From: Nostoc sp. NMS9
GTDB lineage: Bacteria > Cyanobacteriota > Cyanobacteriia > Cyanobacteriales > Nostocaceae
DNA: 64,000 nucleotides
Assembly: GCF_017114995.1 (NCBI RefSeq)
Contig: NZ_JABXKL010000019.1
Location: forward strand, 186,001-250,000
Reading direction: 5' to 3'
Shown: positions 18,401 to 26,512 of the stretch, piece by piece
Layout of the letters: each line of letters starts with the position of its first letter
Numbering within the stretch: the stretch's first letter is position 1
The notes under the pieces: model-generated
What the model was told of the DNA's origin: nothing
Databases searched by the model: none
What the model saw: only the letters and a program-made list of their open reading frames with translations
Program-made: the position numbers and the translations under genes

Positions 18401-18419
18401 TCACTCCCCACTTTGAATA

Positions 18420-18974
18420 ATGTCGTTGAAATCAATTAATGATGTTTTAAGGATTCTAGAAAAGCAGGCTAAATGGCAGGAGCAACCATTTCAACGCCTG
18501 CTCAAGTGTTGGGCAGAAGTTGTTGGCCCAGTGGTTGCCGCAAATACTCGACCATTGTCGATTCAGCGCGATGTTTTGTCGGTAGCAACTTCTAGTGCTG
18601 CTTGGGCGCAAAACCTGACTTTTGGTCGCACATCTCTACTTTTAAAGTTGAATAAAAAGCTGCCAACGCCTTTGGTTGATATTCGCTTCTCTACAGCTGG
18701 CTGGCAGAATCCGTCGGTGGAGAGAAAACAGCAACAATCGGTTTCGCCCTATGAACATCCCAGTTACCTTGGTGATGAGGTTAACCGCCCTGATGCTACA
18801 CCCACCAAGGATGTAAATGCGGCTTTTGGACATTGGACAAAGATTGTGCGATCGCGATCGCATGGCTTACCCCTTTGTCCCCAGTGTCAATCTCCCACGC
18901 CACCTGGTGAACTCCAGCGCTGGGAAGTCTGTTCTGTCTGTGCTGCTAAACAGTTTTCAAAGCAAAATAGTTGA
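18420..18974 (+). CDS. DUF721 (DciA-like) protein with C-terminal zinc finger
   Basis: 184 aa. The N-terminal 100 residues have the DUF721/DciA pattern (LRILEKQAKWQEQPFQRLLK, CWAEVVGPVVAANTRPLSI, VLSVATSSAAWAQNLTF). DciA-type proteins assist loading of the replicative helicase in bacteria that lack DnaC. A C-terminal extension carries LCPQCQSPTPPGELQRWEVC and a following CAAK, a CxxC...CxxC zinc finger typical of cyanobacterial members. The ATG follows directly on a repeat tract. The helicase-loader role is family knowledge, not shown here. Confidence 0.78.
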   Translation: MSLKSINDVLRILEKQAKWQEQPFQRLLKCWAEVVGPVVAANTRPLSIQRDVLSVATSSAAWAQNLTFGRTSLLLKLNKKLPTPLVDIRFSTAGWQNPSVERKQQQSVSPYEHPSYLGDEVNRPDATPTKDVNAAFGHWTKIVRSRSHGLPLCPQCQSPTPPGELQRWEVCSVCAAKQFSKQNS

Positions 18975-19402
18975 ACTATTATCCGTTGAGCAGAATTTAT
19001 CCTGAAGTAACTTGCTGCCATTACATCAAATAGTTCTGAATCTTGAGAAAAGATATTATTTTACTGATAAAATCTGCCGAATGTGGTAAGCAAAGCAGAC
19101 TATTTATCTAAAATTCTATGCCTTAAGGATGGCTTAAGGAGGAAATTAAAAGGCTAGATAAATCAAAAGCTTTAGTTTTAGTCTTGATCCCTAATAAGTT
19201 TTAGACAATATCTGTATGTAACCGCTTTAACGATTATTTAAATATATAACAAGATTATAAAAATATCCTGAAGTTTATTTTTTCCTTGGGATCGCTGAAA
19301 CCTATAGAAAATAATGACTTTTTGGCTTTTCTCCGTCTTTATATATAGAAGCAGAATATAAAGATGAAATTCAGCCAGAAACGACACTAAAGATGAATCC
19401 GA
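18975..19402. other. intergenic region
   Basis: 428 bp, AT-rich. Contains GCCTTAAGGATGGCTTAAGG (about 19120) and no ORF of note. It probably holds the promoter of the small Cys protein. Confidence 0.4.
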
Positions 19403-19717
19403 ATGAAACCCATTAAAGTTTTAGCATCTGCCTGTAGATATTGTCGTCATTACCAGCCAGAAGGTCGCCGTGGTGGAACGTGCCAGCAATTGGGCGCACC
19501 AGTTCAAGCGACTTGGAAAGCTTGCTCTTTGGCACTTCCACCTTTTGCACCTTCTTGGGAAACCTTGGAAGATGCTTGGGGTTTACCAGATGCAGCTCCA
19601 GTTTTAACATCTTGTCAATCTTTAGCCTCAGATTTAGACAATGCTGCTCTTGCCCCTATAGAAGAAATAACGGCCTCTATATCTGAACAGGTAAAAACTA
19701 AAGCAGTGGTCATTTAG
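19403..19717 (+). CDS. small conserved Cys-containing protein
   Basis: 104 aa. The N-terminal half has a CRYCRHYQPEGRRGGTCQQLG motif followed by a fourth Cys (WKACSLALP) and a later one (LTSCQSL), suggesting a metal or Fe-S site. The C-terminal half is acidic and flexible. No membrane segment. This looks like a conserved cyanobacterial hypothetical; I do not recognise a named family. It converges on menB with a shared terminator between them. Confidence 0.6.
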   Translation: MKPIKVLASACRYCRHYQPEGRRGGTCQQLGAPVQATWKACSLALPPFAPSWETLEDAWGLPDAAPVLTSCQSLASDLDNAALAPIEEITASISEQVKTKAVVI

Positions 19718-19805
19718 TCATCCATTATTACTGGACTGAGTTTGTAGTCTGCTTAAAATAAGATTTGTTTTTAAGATTTTTAGTGCTGTAAAAGTTGATA
19801 TCTAC

Positions 19806-19839
19806 AAAAATCGCCCCCCTTAAATGAGGTGCGATTTTT
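19806..19839. terminator. bidirectional terminator between convergent genes
   Basis: AAAAATCGC ... GCGATTTTT inverted repeat with a 16-base loop, located between the small Cys gene and menB. The A-run and T-run at the two ends let it work on either strand. Confidence 0.7.
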
Positions 19840-19845
19840 GCAATT

Positions 19846-20679
19846 CTAAGGTAGCCAAGGAAAAGAGCGAAAATCTGGTGGACGCTTTTCAAGAAAGGCT
19901 TGTTTGCCCTCAGATCCTTCTTCTGTCATGTAATAAAGTAGGGTGGCATTGCCAGCGAGTTCTTGTAAACCAGCTTGTCCATCACAATCAGCGTTAAAGG
20001 CGGCTTTAAGACATCGAATTGCGATCGGACTTTTTTCTAAAATCTCTTGCGCCCATTGAATCCCTTCAGTTTCTAGTTCTTCGACTGGGACGACGCAATT
20101 AATTAAACCCATTTCTAGCGCTTGTTGTGCATCATATTGGCGGCATAAAAACCAAATTTCTCTAGCTTTTTTTTGTCCCACGATGCGGGCGAGATAGCTG
20201 GCTCCAAAACCACCGTCAAAACTGCCGACTTTCGGGCCAGTCTGTCCGAAAATGGCATTATCGGCAGCGATGGTAAGGTCGCAAATTAAGTGTAAAACGT
20301 GTCCACCACCGATCGCATATCCAGCTACTAGAGCAATCACCACTTTCGGCATGGAACGAATCAAACGCTGTAAGTCCAGCACATTCAAGCGAGGGATGCC
20401 AGTATCATCCACATAACCTGCATGTCCGCGCACACTTTGATCGCCACCAGAACAGAAGGCATATTTGCCATCAGTGTGTGGGCCATAACCAGTAAATAGG
20501 ACAACACCAATAGTAGTATCTTCACGAGCATTACAGAAAGCATCGTACAGTTCAAAGACGGTTTCAGGACGGAAAGCATTGCGTTTATGGGGACGGTTGA
20601 TGGTGATTTTCGCAATGCCATCAGTTTTTTGATACAGAATATCTTCGTAGGTTTTGGCAGTTTGCCAGTTAATTTGCAT
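19846..20679 (-). CDS. menB: 1,4-dihydroxy-2-naphthoyl-CoA synthase (MenB)
   Basis: Crotonase-family enzyme that cyclises o-succinylbenzoyl-CoA to DHNA-CoA in phylloquinone (vitamin K1) synthesis for photosystem I. The 277 aa match the family. Oxyanion-hole and active-site segments: [35 protein letters not shown], and [21 protein letters not shown] with the catalytic Asp. C-terminal [11 protein letters not shown] is typical. menD lies 3.5 kb upstream on the same strand, separated by accessory genes. Confidence 0.95.
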   Translation of the reverse strand: MQINWQTAKTYEDILYQKTDGIAKITINRPHKRNAFRPETVFELYDAFCNAREDTTIGVVLFTGYGPHTDGKYAFCSGGDQSVRGHAGYVDDTGIPRLNVLDLQRLIRSMPKVVIALVAGYAIGGGHVLHLICDLTIAADNAIFGQTGPKVGSFDGGFGASYLARIVGQKKAREIWFLCRQYDAQQALEMGLINCVVPVEELETEGIQWAQEILEKSPIAIRCLKAAFNADCDGQAGLQELAGNATLLYYMTEEGSEGKQAFLEKRPPDFRSFPWLP

Positions 20680-20820
20680 TGGTATGGAGTGCGCTGTTGT
20701 GCTTGAGAATTTTATCGCGGACGTAGGGACATGCGATACCTGCGGTGGGCTACGCCTACGCTAAAATTGGTATCTCAAGCCTTTACGATCTGGTAATTGT
20801 CTGGGTGTTGAGGAATAAAA

Positions 20821-21693
20821 ATGCGACGTGACACCATCTTCTACAAATTATTTAAGCAATTTCCCGGTTTGCTGTTTGAATTAGTAGATGAACCACCTCC
20901 AGAAGCGGAAAACTACCAGTTTGAATCGGTTGAAGTGAAAGAAACCGCGTTTCGGATTGATGGAGTGTTTTTACCTCCCGCTAATGCAGTTTCCAAAACC
21001 GTCTTTTTTGCAGAAGTGCAGTTTCAGAAGGACGAAGACTTATATCACCGGTTCTTTAGTGAGTTGTTTTTGTTTCTCTACCGCCACTCTATCCGTTACG
21101 ATGACTGGTTTGGAGTCATAATTTTTGGTTCTCGCAGCCTGGAACCTTCTAACTCAAGGATTCACCGCGCTTTGTTGGAAAGCAGTCAAATCAGGCGGGT
21201 TTATCTGGATGAGTTGGGGGATTTGCGAGAACAACCTTTAGGATTAGGTTTGATGTTGCTGACAAATGTTACTTCTGAAACTGAAGCAGTGGAAGGGGCG
21301 CGGTTTTTACTGGAGCAAGCACGGCAACAATCGGAGCAAGCGATAATTGATTTAGTGACGACGATTATCGTCTACAAGTTTTCTAACCTTAGTCGAGAGG
21401 AGATTGCAGCGATGTTGGGACTGAATTTGGAAGAACCACGGGCGATTCTGGAAGCAAAGGAGGAAGGAAAGGTTGAAGGACGAGAGGAAGGAAAAGTCGA
21501 AGGAAAGGTTGAAGGAGAAAGAACGATCATTTTACGACTATTAAATCGGCGTGTGGGTAATATTCCTGATACGCTTCTGTCTCAGATTCAACAGTTATCG
21601 GTGGAACAGTTGGAAGCTTTGGGTGATGCTTTGTTGGATTTCTCTACTCTTGCTGATTTGGAAGGGTGCTTACAAGGTGAAATAAGCGGGTAA
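20821..21693 (+). CDS. DUF2887 (Rpn/PD-(D/E)XK-type) protein
   Basis: 290 aa. N-terminal PD-(D/E)XK nuclease-like domain: RIDGVFLP (Asp) and FFAEVQFQ (E..Q), as in Rpn-type transposase-associated nucleases. A middle helical segment ends IVYKFSNLSREEIAAMLGL; then a charged KVEGREEGKVEGKVEGE repeat and a C-terminal helical DUF4351-like domain (LRLLNRRVGNIPDTLLSQI, LSVEQLEALGDALLDF). Such genes are multi-copy in Nostoc genomes; nuclease or recombination activity is plausible but unproven. Decayed partial copies follow immediately. Confidence 0.82.
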   Translation: MRRDTIFYKLFKQFPGLLFELVDEPPPEAENYQFESVEVKETAFRIDGVFLPPANAVSKTVFFAEVQFQKDEDLYHRFFSELFLFLYRHSIRYDDWFGVIIFGSRSLEPSNSRIHRALLESSQIRRVYLDELGDLREQPLGLGLMLLTNVTSETEAVEGARFLLEQARQQSEQAIIDLVTTIIVYKFSNLSREEIAAMLGLNLEEPRAILEAKEEGKVEGREEGKVEGKVEGERTIILRLLNRRVGNIPDTLLSQIQQLSVEQLEALGDALLDFSTLADLEGCLQGEISG

Positions 21694-21734
21694 GTTTCAC
21701 CCAGAGAGGCAGAGAAGAAGAGCGATCCCTAAAA

Positions 21735-22046
21735 TTGGTATCTCAAATTGATTTAGTGACGACGATTATTGTCTACAAGTTTTCTAACCTTAGTCGAGAG
21801 GAGATTCAAGCTATGTTGGGACTGAATTTGGAAGAACCACGGGCTATTCGAGAAGCGAAGGAAGAAGGAGAAAGAAAGGTCGTTTTACGACAGTTAAACC
21901 GACTTGTGGGTGCAATTCCTGATGCGCTTCTGTCTCAGATTCAAGGCTTATCGGTGGAACAGTTAGAAGCTTTAGGTGATGCTTTGTTGGATTTCTCTAC
22001 TCTTGCTGATTTGGAAGGGTGGTTACAAGGTCAACTAAGCGGGTAA
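21735..22046 (+). pseudogene. truncated duplicate of the DUF2887 gene (C-terminal part)
   Basis: 103 codons nearly identical to the last 115 of the preceding gene (VTTIIVYKFSNLSREEIQAM to LADLEGWLQGQLSG). It has a TTG start and lacks the nuclease domain. The short sequence just before it, AAAATTGGTATCTCAA, is also found upstream of the full gene (about 20762), so this is a tandem duplicate with most of its body deleted. Confidence 0.75.
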
Positions 22047-22163
22047 GTTTTACCCAGATACGTAGAGGAAGAGGTTGATCGCACTCCGTAAAATAATTAT
22101 GGCTACAAATAAAGTTTCCCGAACTGAAGAAGCATTTGTAGACACGCGGGTATATCAGAAGTG

Positions 22164-22294
22164 GTGAAAGAAAAAGTGCGATCGCTCGTCCTCCGACTGT
22201 TAAAACGACTATTTGGTGAAATTGCTGAGGAACGTTGGAAGCGTTAGCTTTGGCGTTGTTGGAATTGAGATTGCGATCGCTTTTAACCTTCTAA
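22164..22294 (+). pseudogene. third, decayed DUF4351-like fragment
   Basis: Reads VRSLVLRLLKRLFGEIAEE, then a stop, and after a one-base shift LEALALALLELRLRSLLTF. This aligns with the C-terminal LRLLNRRVG...LEALGDALLDF part of the two copies upstream. A degraded remnant. Confidence 0.55.
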
Positions 22295-22334
22295 TTGATC
22301 TTGTAAGTTTAATAACCGAACTTTGAACCTAATT

Positions 22335-23468
22335 CTAAAACAGATTTAACTGCTGGATAGACATATCTAGCTCTAGCTGTTGAATTGCAGTTTCTTCTAA
22401 TAACTTTCCTTTCTGCTTCCCTTCATTTGCCTTTATTGGTATTGTGACTGTCTCTTTATTGTTTTTTTCTAGTATCCCCGTAAATAATAACCACCCTAGC
22501 ATTCTGCTGACATAATCTCCAGCTGACTTCGTAGCAATTGAATCAGGATATATATCAAATAGTAGTGGTAAATAATTTTTAAACCGCTTACTTTTATATT
22601 TATCTTCAGGATATACTTCCTTTATTAAAGTCTTTAGATATTCTCTACTAAAAGCCTCATTTGGTTTAAATTTTTTATAAAGTTTTTGTACTACAATGTG
22701 TTGATTGAGAAATTTAGCCAAATAATTAGCTATAATCATGTTTTCTGAATTTGCTAAATTTTGTAGTATGCTAACTTTTCCATCTTTAACTGTCACCATT
22801 TTAAAAAATTGCAAATCTGACAGTATATTAATAATTTTGCTTTCAGAATATTTATATTTTTTTTCAAACTTTCTGTAAATTATATCTTGGCAACCTTCTT
22901 TTTTTAAAAGTTCAAAAAACTCAATAACTACAGTAATTGAGTTTCTAATTCTATATTCCATAATACCTACAATCTCCAAAGGATGGAACGAAGGTGTATC
23001 TAAATTCGATAAATATTGACTTTCTAAATAATTAACTCTTAATGGAAAATGTAGACATTTATCCAACTGTAAGCGTGTTGGTAAATTCTCTAATAACCAG
23101 ATAGGAAAGTCTATACCATGAAAATTTTGGTGGTTGCGTGTGAGGACTGCACTACACCTCATAGATGTTGCACAGGCAATCTCTAACGCAGATTCAAAGT
23201 CTATCAAATTGAATGAGTTTGCCTGCTCACTTAATTCATAGTTTATAGCGCAGACTGTGATTTTTTTATATATGGCAGATATCAATTTTTTAGCTATCTC
23301 TGGGGAATATATATTCTCTGCTAAGGAAATAATTTTATCAAGCCCAGATTGTGTGATAAAAAATTGACATTGTTGATTTTCGATAATATTTCCTAACTCT
23401 TCTACTTCTTCTCGTTGTAGTAGTAAATAATCTATTACCAAGTCAGCATCAAGTATCACCTTCATCAT
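22335..23468 (-). CDS. PIN-like domain protein with helical C-terminal half
   Basis: 377 aa. Residues 1-135 have a PIN nuclease pattern: first acidic strand KVILDADLVIDYLLLQ, a middle acidic helix IDFESALEIACA, and the closing AVLTRNHQNFHG strand. Residues 170-360 form an AT-rich-encoded, Lys-rich helical region (YRKFEKKYKYSESKIINILS, then LFDIYPDSIATKSAGDYVSR) that looks winged-helix-like; I do not recognise its family. The start shares a base with the XRE gene stop (TAATG), so the pair is translationally coupled like a toxin-antitoxin operon. RNase toxin activity is inferred. Confidence 0.68.
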   Translation of the reverse strand: MMKVILDADLVIDYLLLQREEVEELGNIIENQQCQFFITQSGLDKIISLAENIYSPEIAKKLISAIYKKITVCAINYELSEQANSFNLIDFESALEIACATSMRCSAVLTRNHQNFHGIDFPIWLLENLPTRLQLDKCLHFPLRVNYLESQYLSNLDTPSFHPLEIVGIMEYRIRNSITVVIEFFELLKKEGCQDIIYRKFEKKYKYSESKIINILSDLQFFKMVTVKDGKVSILQNLANSENMIIANYLAKFLNQHIVVQKLYKKFKPNEAFSREYLKTLIKEVYPEDKYKSKRFKNYLPLLFDIYPDSIATKSAGDYVSRMLGWLLFTGILEKNNKETVTIPIKANEGKQKGKLLEETAIQQLELDMSIQQLNLF

Positions 23469-23797
23469 TAGTGCGCCCTCGACTCCAAAGATTGGTCACG
23501 ATTTTGTTGGTTTACTGAGACTGATTTAGGAGGATTTAAGCGGGCACGTATTTCTGCCAAAGAATCTGTTTTTACTGGTTTGGTATCTGCAACATACTCA
23601 ATAAGCTCCTCTGGTGTACAAGCAAAAATTTTGCACAGTTTGACTACTCTATCAATCCATTCCACGCTACTCCTGCCTGTTTCCCAATTGGCGACCGTAT
23701 TCTCAGTAATCTCTAAAAGGTCAGCTAGTTGGCGCTGGGTTAAGTTTTCTTTCTCACGAAGTATAGCTAGTCGTGAGACTGCTTTCATGTGTTCCAT
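23468..23797 (-). CDS. XRE-family HTH regulator, partner of the PIN protein
   Basis: 109 aa. Classical Cro/CI helix-turn-helix at residues 10-65 (LAILREKENLTQRQLADLLE, ITENTVANWETGRSS). The C-terminal 40 residues are a polar tail. First gene of a two-gene operon, overlapping the PIN-protein start by one base. Several CCTAAAAA/TTTTAGGC motifs lie just upstream and are likely its operators. It probably represses the operon and may neutralise the downstream protein. Confidence 0.85.
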   Translation of the reverse strand: MEHMKAVSRLAILREKENLTQRQLADLLEITENTVANWETGRSSVEWIDRVVKLCKIFACTPEELIEYVADTKPVKTDSLAEIRARLNPPKSVSVNQQNRDQSLESRAH

Positions 23798-23840
23798 ACA
23801 CTTACTTATTGTGCTTACAACTCTTATTTTAGCACTTTTC

Positions 23841-23930
23841 CCTAAAAAAGCTTAGGCAATACTTGTTAACCTGTCCGTTTTAGGCTAAATTATATTCATG
23901 CCTAAAAAAATAAGCCTAAAAAGCTTTAGG
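23841..23930. promoter_or_regulatory. candidate XRE operator cluster
   Basis: The spacer between the divergent XRE and two-TM genes holds repeated CCTAAA / TTTAGG half-sites: CCTAAAAAAGCTTAGGC (23841), TTTTAGGC (23878) and GCCTAAAAAAATAAG followed by CCTAAAAAGCTTTAGG (23900-23930). The 16-mers are near-palindromes around AAGCTT. Placement at both promoters suggests one protein controls both directions. Confidence 0.5.
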
Positions 23931-23968
23931 TTATTTTAACTAAGTATTAGCAAAATTAGGAGTAAACT

Positions 23969-24244
23969 ATGTCTAGCTATGACAAGATGCAATGGTCAAC
24001 CTATCAAGAACATCACTATCAAGCTCGATTGAGCTACGTTTTATCTTGTGTAGCGATTGCTGCTTCCATTAGCATGAGTTTATTAGCTGGTTTTCTCATG
24101 CTGTCAGGCAACGCTACTCAAGCTAATGTTACAGCAGTAACTGGACTTTTCTCTACTGGACTATATATTCCTCTATCAAGGGATGCAAATAGAAAGATCG
24201 AACGGTTGACAAAACTTACGAAGGATTACAGGTCACTTCGCTAA
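23969..24244 (+). CDS. two-TM protein, cyanobacterial TRADD-N-associated TM domain type
   Basis: 91 aa. Two adjacent hydrophobic helices, LSYVLSCVAIAASISMSLLA and the TAVTGLFSTGLYIPLS region, flanked by charged helices (YQEHHYQARL, SRDANRKIERLTKL). The pattern matches the cyanobacterial TRADD-N-associated two-TM domain, which is usually fused to or encoded beside conflict-system proteins. Here it stands alone, divergent from XRE-PIN across a shared operator region. Its 3' end overlaps the 3' end of menD by 29 bp. A membrane effector or sensor role is inferred from known contexts. Confidence 0.65.
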   Translation: MSSYDKMQWSTYQEHHYQARLSYVLSCVAIAASISMSLLAGFLMLSGNATQANVTAVTGLFSTGLYIPLSRDANRKIERLTKLTKDYRSLR

Positions 24245-25976
24245 ATTTACGCAAATTATCCTGTCGCCACTTGGCATCTTTTTTGCGATTTGTCTGCAAT
24301 TCCAAAACCCGAATTCCTGTATTTGGTAATGGGTTTAATCTTTGCTGCAATTGCTGCCAAGAAGTGATTAATTCATGCTGCACATTATAAGTAGCGCACA
24401 ACTGTGCAAAATTAATATCCTGGGGAGTGCCAAAAAACTCTTCAAATGGTGGGTCAAATTTGGCAATGGGTAACATTTCAAAAATACCACCGCCATTGTT
24501 GTTGATTAACAAAATTGTGAGATGTCCGACAAACTTATTGCGGATTAAAAAACCATTGGTGTCATGCAACAGAGCTAAATCTCCCGTTAACATCACACTA
24601 CTTTGCTGGCGATGGGCAATTCCTAAAGCTGTGGACAATGTGCCATCAATACCATTTGCACCCCGGTTAAAATACGATCGCACTTCTAAATTATTCGGTT
24701 TCCAGAAATATTCCACATCCCGCACAGGCATACTATTGGCAATAAACAGAGGCGTTCCAGCTGGTAAAATCTGAGAAATTAACCAAGCTGCTTTACTCTC
24801 AATGACTTCATCTATTTTCCCCATCGTCTGGTCAACAACTAACCTGACTTTAGCTTCCGCATCACACCATTGCTGCAAATAGTCTGAGGAGAAAGATAAA
24901 TTTATCTCCTCTGCTTTTATATCTTCTACAGATATCCGTAAATGCGTTGTCCTCCCGTGCAAAGGGTCGAGGTTTTGATCGCTCTTGTCGATTACCCAGC
25001 GTCGCGGTTGGGTTGCATTTATCCAGGTACGCAGTTCTTTACTCGTAGGCATTTCTCCCACCTGAATCACCATTTCGGGCGCTAGCTGCTTTGCTAGTTG
25101 CTGATTTCGCAAAATCAGGTCATAAGTGGAAATCAAATAAGGGTTGAGTTCGGCATAATTTCTCACTGGGGAAAGTCCCTCAGCTAGCACAGGCCATTTG
25201 AGAGTTTGGGAAAGTTGCGCGATCGCTCTACAATACTCTTCTGGTTGCGATGGTTGGGCAACACCTGCAATAATGATGCCGCGATCGCATTCTTTCCATT
25301 CTTTGGGCATGGGGCATGGGGCATGGGGCATGGGGCATGAGTTTGTTATTGCTGCGAAAAAGTCTTCTGGGTGAAACTGTGATTGCAAATAGCTCAAATC
25401 AGTTCCATCAGGCAGAGGCGCTAAGGGATCGCGAAAGGGAATATTCAAATGTACTGGCCCCTTTGTAGGAGTTTGCGCCCTTTCCCAGCTATGAATTACC
25501 GTTTGTCGCAGATAAGCTAGCATTCCCAGATCGGCGGAGGGTAAGGCTAACTCTGTTTGCCAATTTGGGTAGTTTCCATATAATCTCAATTGATCTACAG
25601 TTTGCCCAGAGTGACAATCTCGCAATTCTGGAGGTCTATCGGTGGTTAATATCAACAGTGGTACGCGACTATATGAGGCTTCAATGACTGCTGAATAAAA
25701 ATTTGCCCCTGCTGTACCAGAAGTACAAACTAGTACCACCGGGCGTCTGGTTGCTTTAGCTTGTCCCAAGGCAAAAAAGGCGGCGGAACGTTCATCGAGA
25801 ATGGAAATCGCTTCAATCTCAGGTGCTTGTTGAGCAAAAGCGATCGCTAGGGGTGTAGAGCGCGATCCAGGACAAATGATGGCACAAGTCAATCCCAACC
25901 GCTTTAGCGTCTCTGTTAAAATGTAAGCCCAAAGTTGATTAACATTCCTATAAGCGATCGGCATTAAATCAAACAT
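24216..25976 (-). CDS. menD: SEPHCHC synthase MenD
   Basis: Thiamine-diphosphate enzyme joining 2-oxoglutarate to isochorismate in phylloquinone synthesis. 586 aa: PYR domain (ICPGSRSTPLAIAFAQQ, DERSAAFFALGQAKATRRP), TPP-binding C-terminal domain with GDLALLHDTNGF and NNGGGIFEMLP. Oddity: an STRR (GGGCATG)n at 25305-25339 is inserted in frame and encodes CPMPHAPCPMPKEW between the PYR and central domains, where a surface loop is expected. Same strand as menB. The 3' end overlaps an opposing small gene. Confidence 0.94.
   Translation of the reverse strand: MFDLMPIAYRNVNQLWAYILTETLKRLGLTCAIICPGSRSTPLAIAFAQQAPEIEAISILDERSAAFFALGQAKATRRPVVLVCTSGTAGANFYSAVIEASYSRVPLLILTTDRPPELRDCHSGQTVDQLRLYGNYPNWQTELALPSADLGMLAYLRQTVIHSWERAQTPTKGPVHLNIPFRDPLAPLPDGTDLSYLQSQFHPEDFFAAITNSCPMPHAPCPMPKEWKECDRGIIIAGVAQPSQPEEYCRAIAQLSQTLKWPVLAEGLSPVRNYAELNPYLISTYDLILRNQQLAKQLAPEMVIQVGEMPTSKELRTWINATQPRRWVIDKSDQNLDPLHGRTTHLRISVEDIKAEEINLSFSSDYLQQWCDAEAKVRLVVDQTMGKIDEVIESKAAWLISQILPAGTPLFIANSMPVRDVEYFWKPNNLEVRSYFNRGANGIDGTLSTALGIAHRQQSSVMLTGDLALLHDTNGFLIRNKFVGHLTILLINNNGGGIFEMLPIAKFDPPFEEFFGTPQDINFAQLCATYNVQHELITSWQQLQQRLNPLPNTGIRVLELQTNRKKDAKWRQDNLRKFSEVTCNPS
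25305..25339. repeat. STRR (GGGCATG)n inside menD
   Basis: Five GGGCATG heptamers in the coding region of menD. 35 bp is not a multiple of three on its own, so the neighbouring sequence must compensate to hold the frame, and the frame is indeed open throughout. Confidence 0.85.
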
Positions 25977-26143
25977 AGCTATAAAACAATCTTAAATTTT
26001 AGATTTTGTCTAGGGAAATTCAATTTAAAATCCATCAATACGGTGATGGAATCCAACACCGCCACGCGAGTTTCTAGGAAAGAAAATCTCCAAGCAAACT
26101 TGCTTCACTTTCTACAAAATGCACAATTTGCTCTCAAATTTTT

Positions 26144-26512
26144 ATGGACTGCATTCATTTAACGGGAATTCGCGGCTATGGCTACACTGGGTATCTACCA
26201 GAAGAACAGGTGCTAGGGCAATGGTTTGAGGTGGATGTGAGGTTATGGTTGGATATCTCCACAGCGGCCAAGACTGACGCGATCGAAGACACTTTAGATT
26301 ATCGCAGCGTCATTAGCTTGATACAACATCTGATCAAAACGTCTAAATTTGCTTTGGTGGAGAAATTGGTAGCAACGATCGCAGATTCTCTCCTCCAAGA
26401 GTGCGATCGTGTAACAAAAGTCCAAGTCACTCTCAGCAAACCTGCTGCACCTATTCCAGACTTTGGTGGCAAAATTAGCATTGAACTGACTAAAATCAAG
26501 TCCAATATTTAA
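26144..26512 (+). CDS. folB: dihydroneopterin aldolase (FolB)
   Basis: Converts 7,8-dihydroneopterin to 6-hydroxymethyl-dihydropterin in folate synthesis. 122 aa, the normal size. Substrate-binding segments GIRGYGYTGYLPEEQVLGQ at the N-terminus, DTLDYRSVISLIQ, the catalytic-Lys region LVEKLVATIADSLL, and VTLSKPAAPIPDFGG near the end. Divergent from menD, with 167 bp between the starts that must contain both promoters. Confidence 0.93.
   Translation: MDCIHLTGIRGYGYTGYLPEEQVLGQWFEVDVRLWLDISTAAKTDAIEDTLDYRSVISLIQHLIKTSKFALVEKLVATIADSLLQECDRVTKVQVTLSKPAAPIPDFGGKISIELTKIKSNI

Noticed and set aside
21735-22046. An independent gene for the 103-codon DUF4351-like ORF
   Set aside because: TTG start and near-identity to the preceding gene's end mark it as a deleted duplicate.
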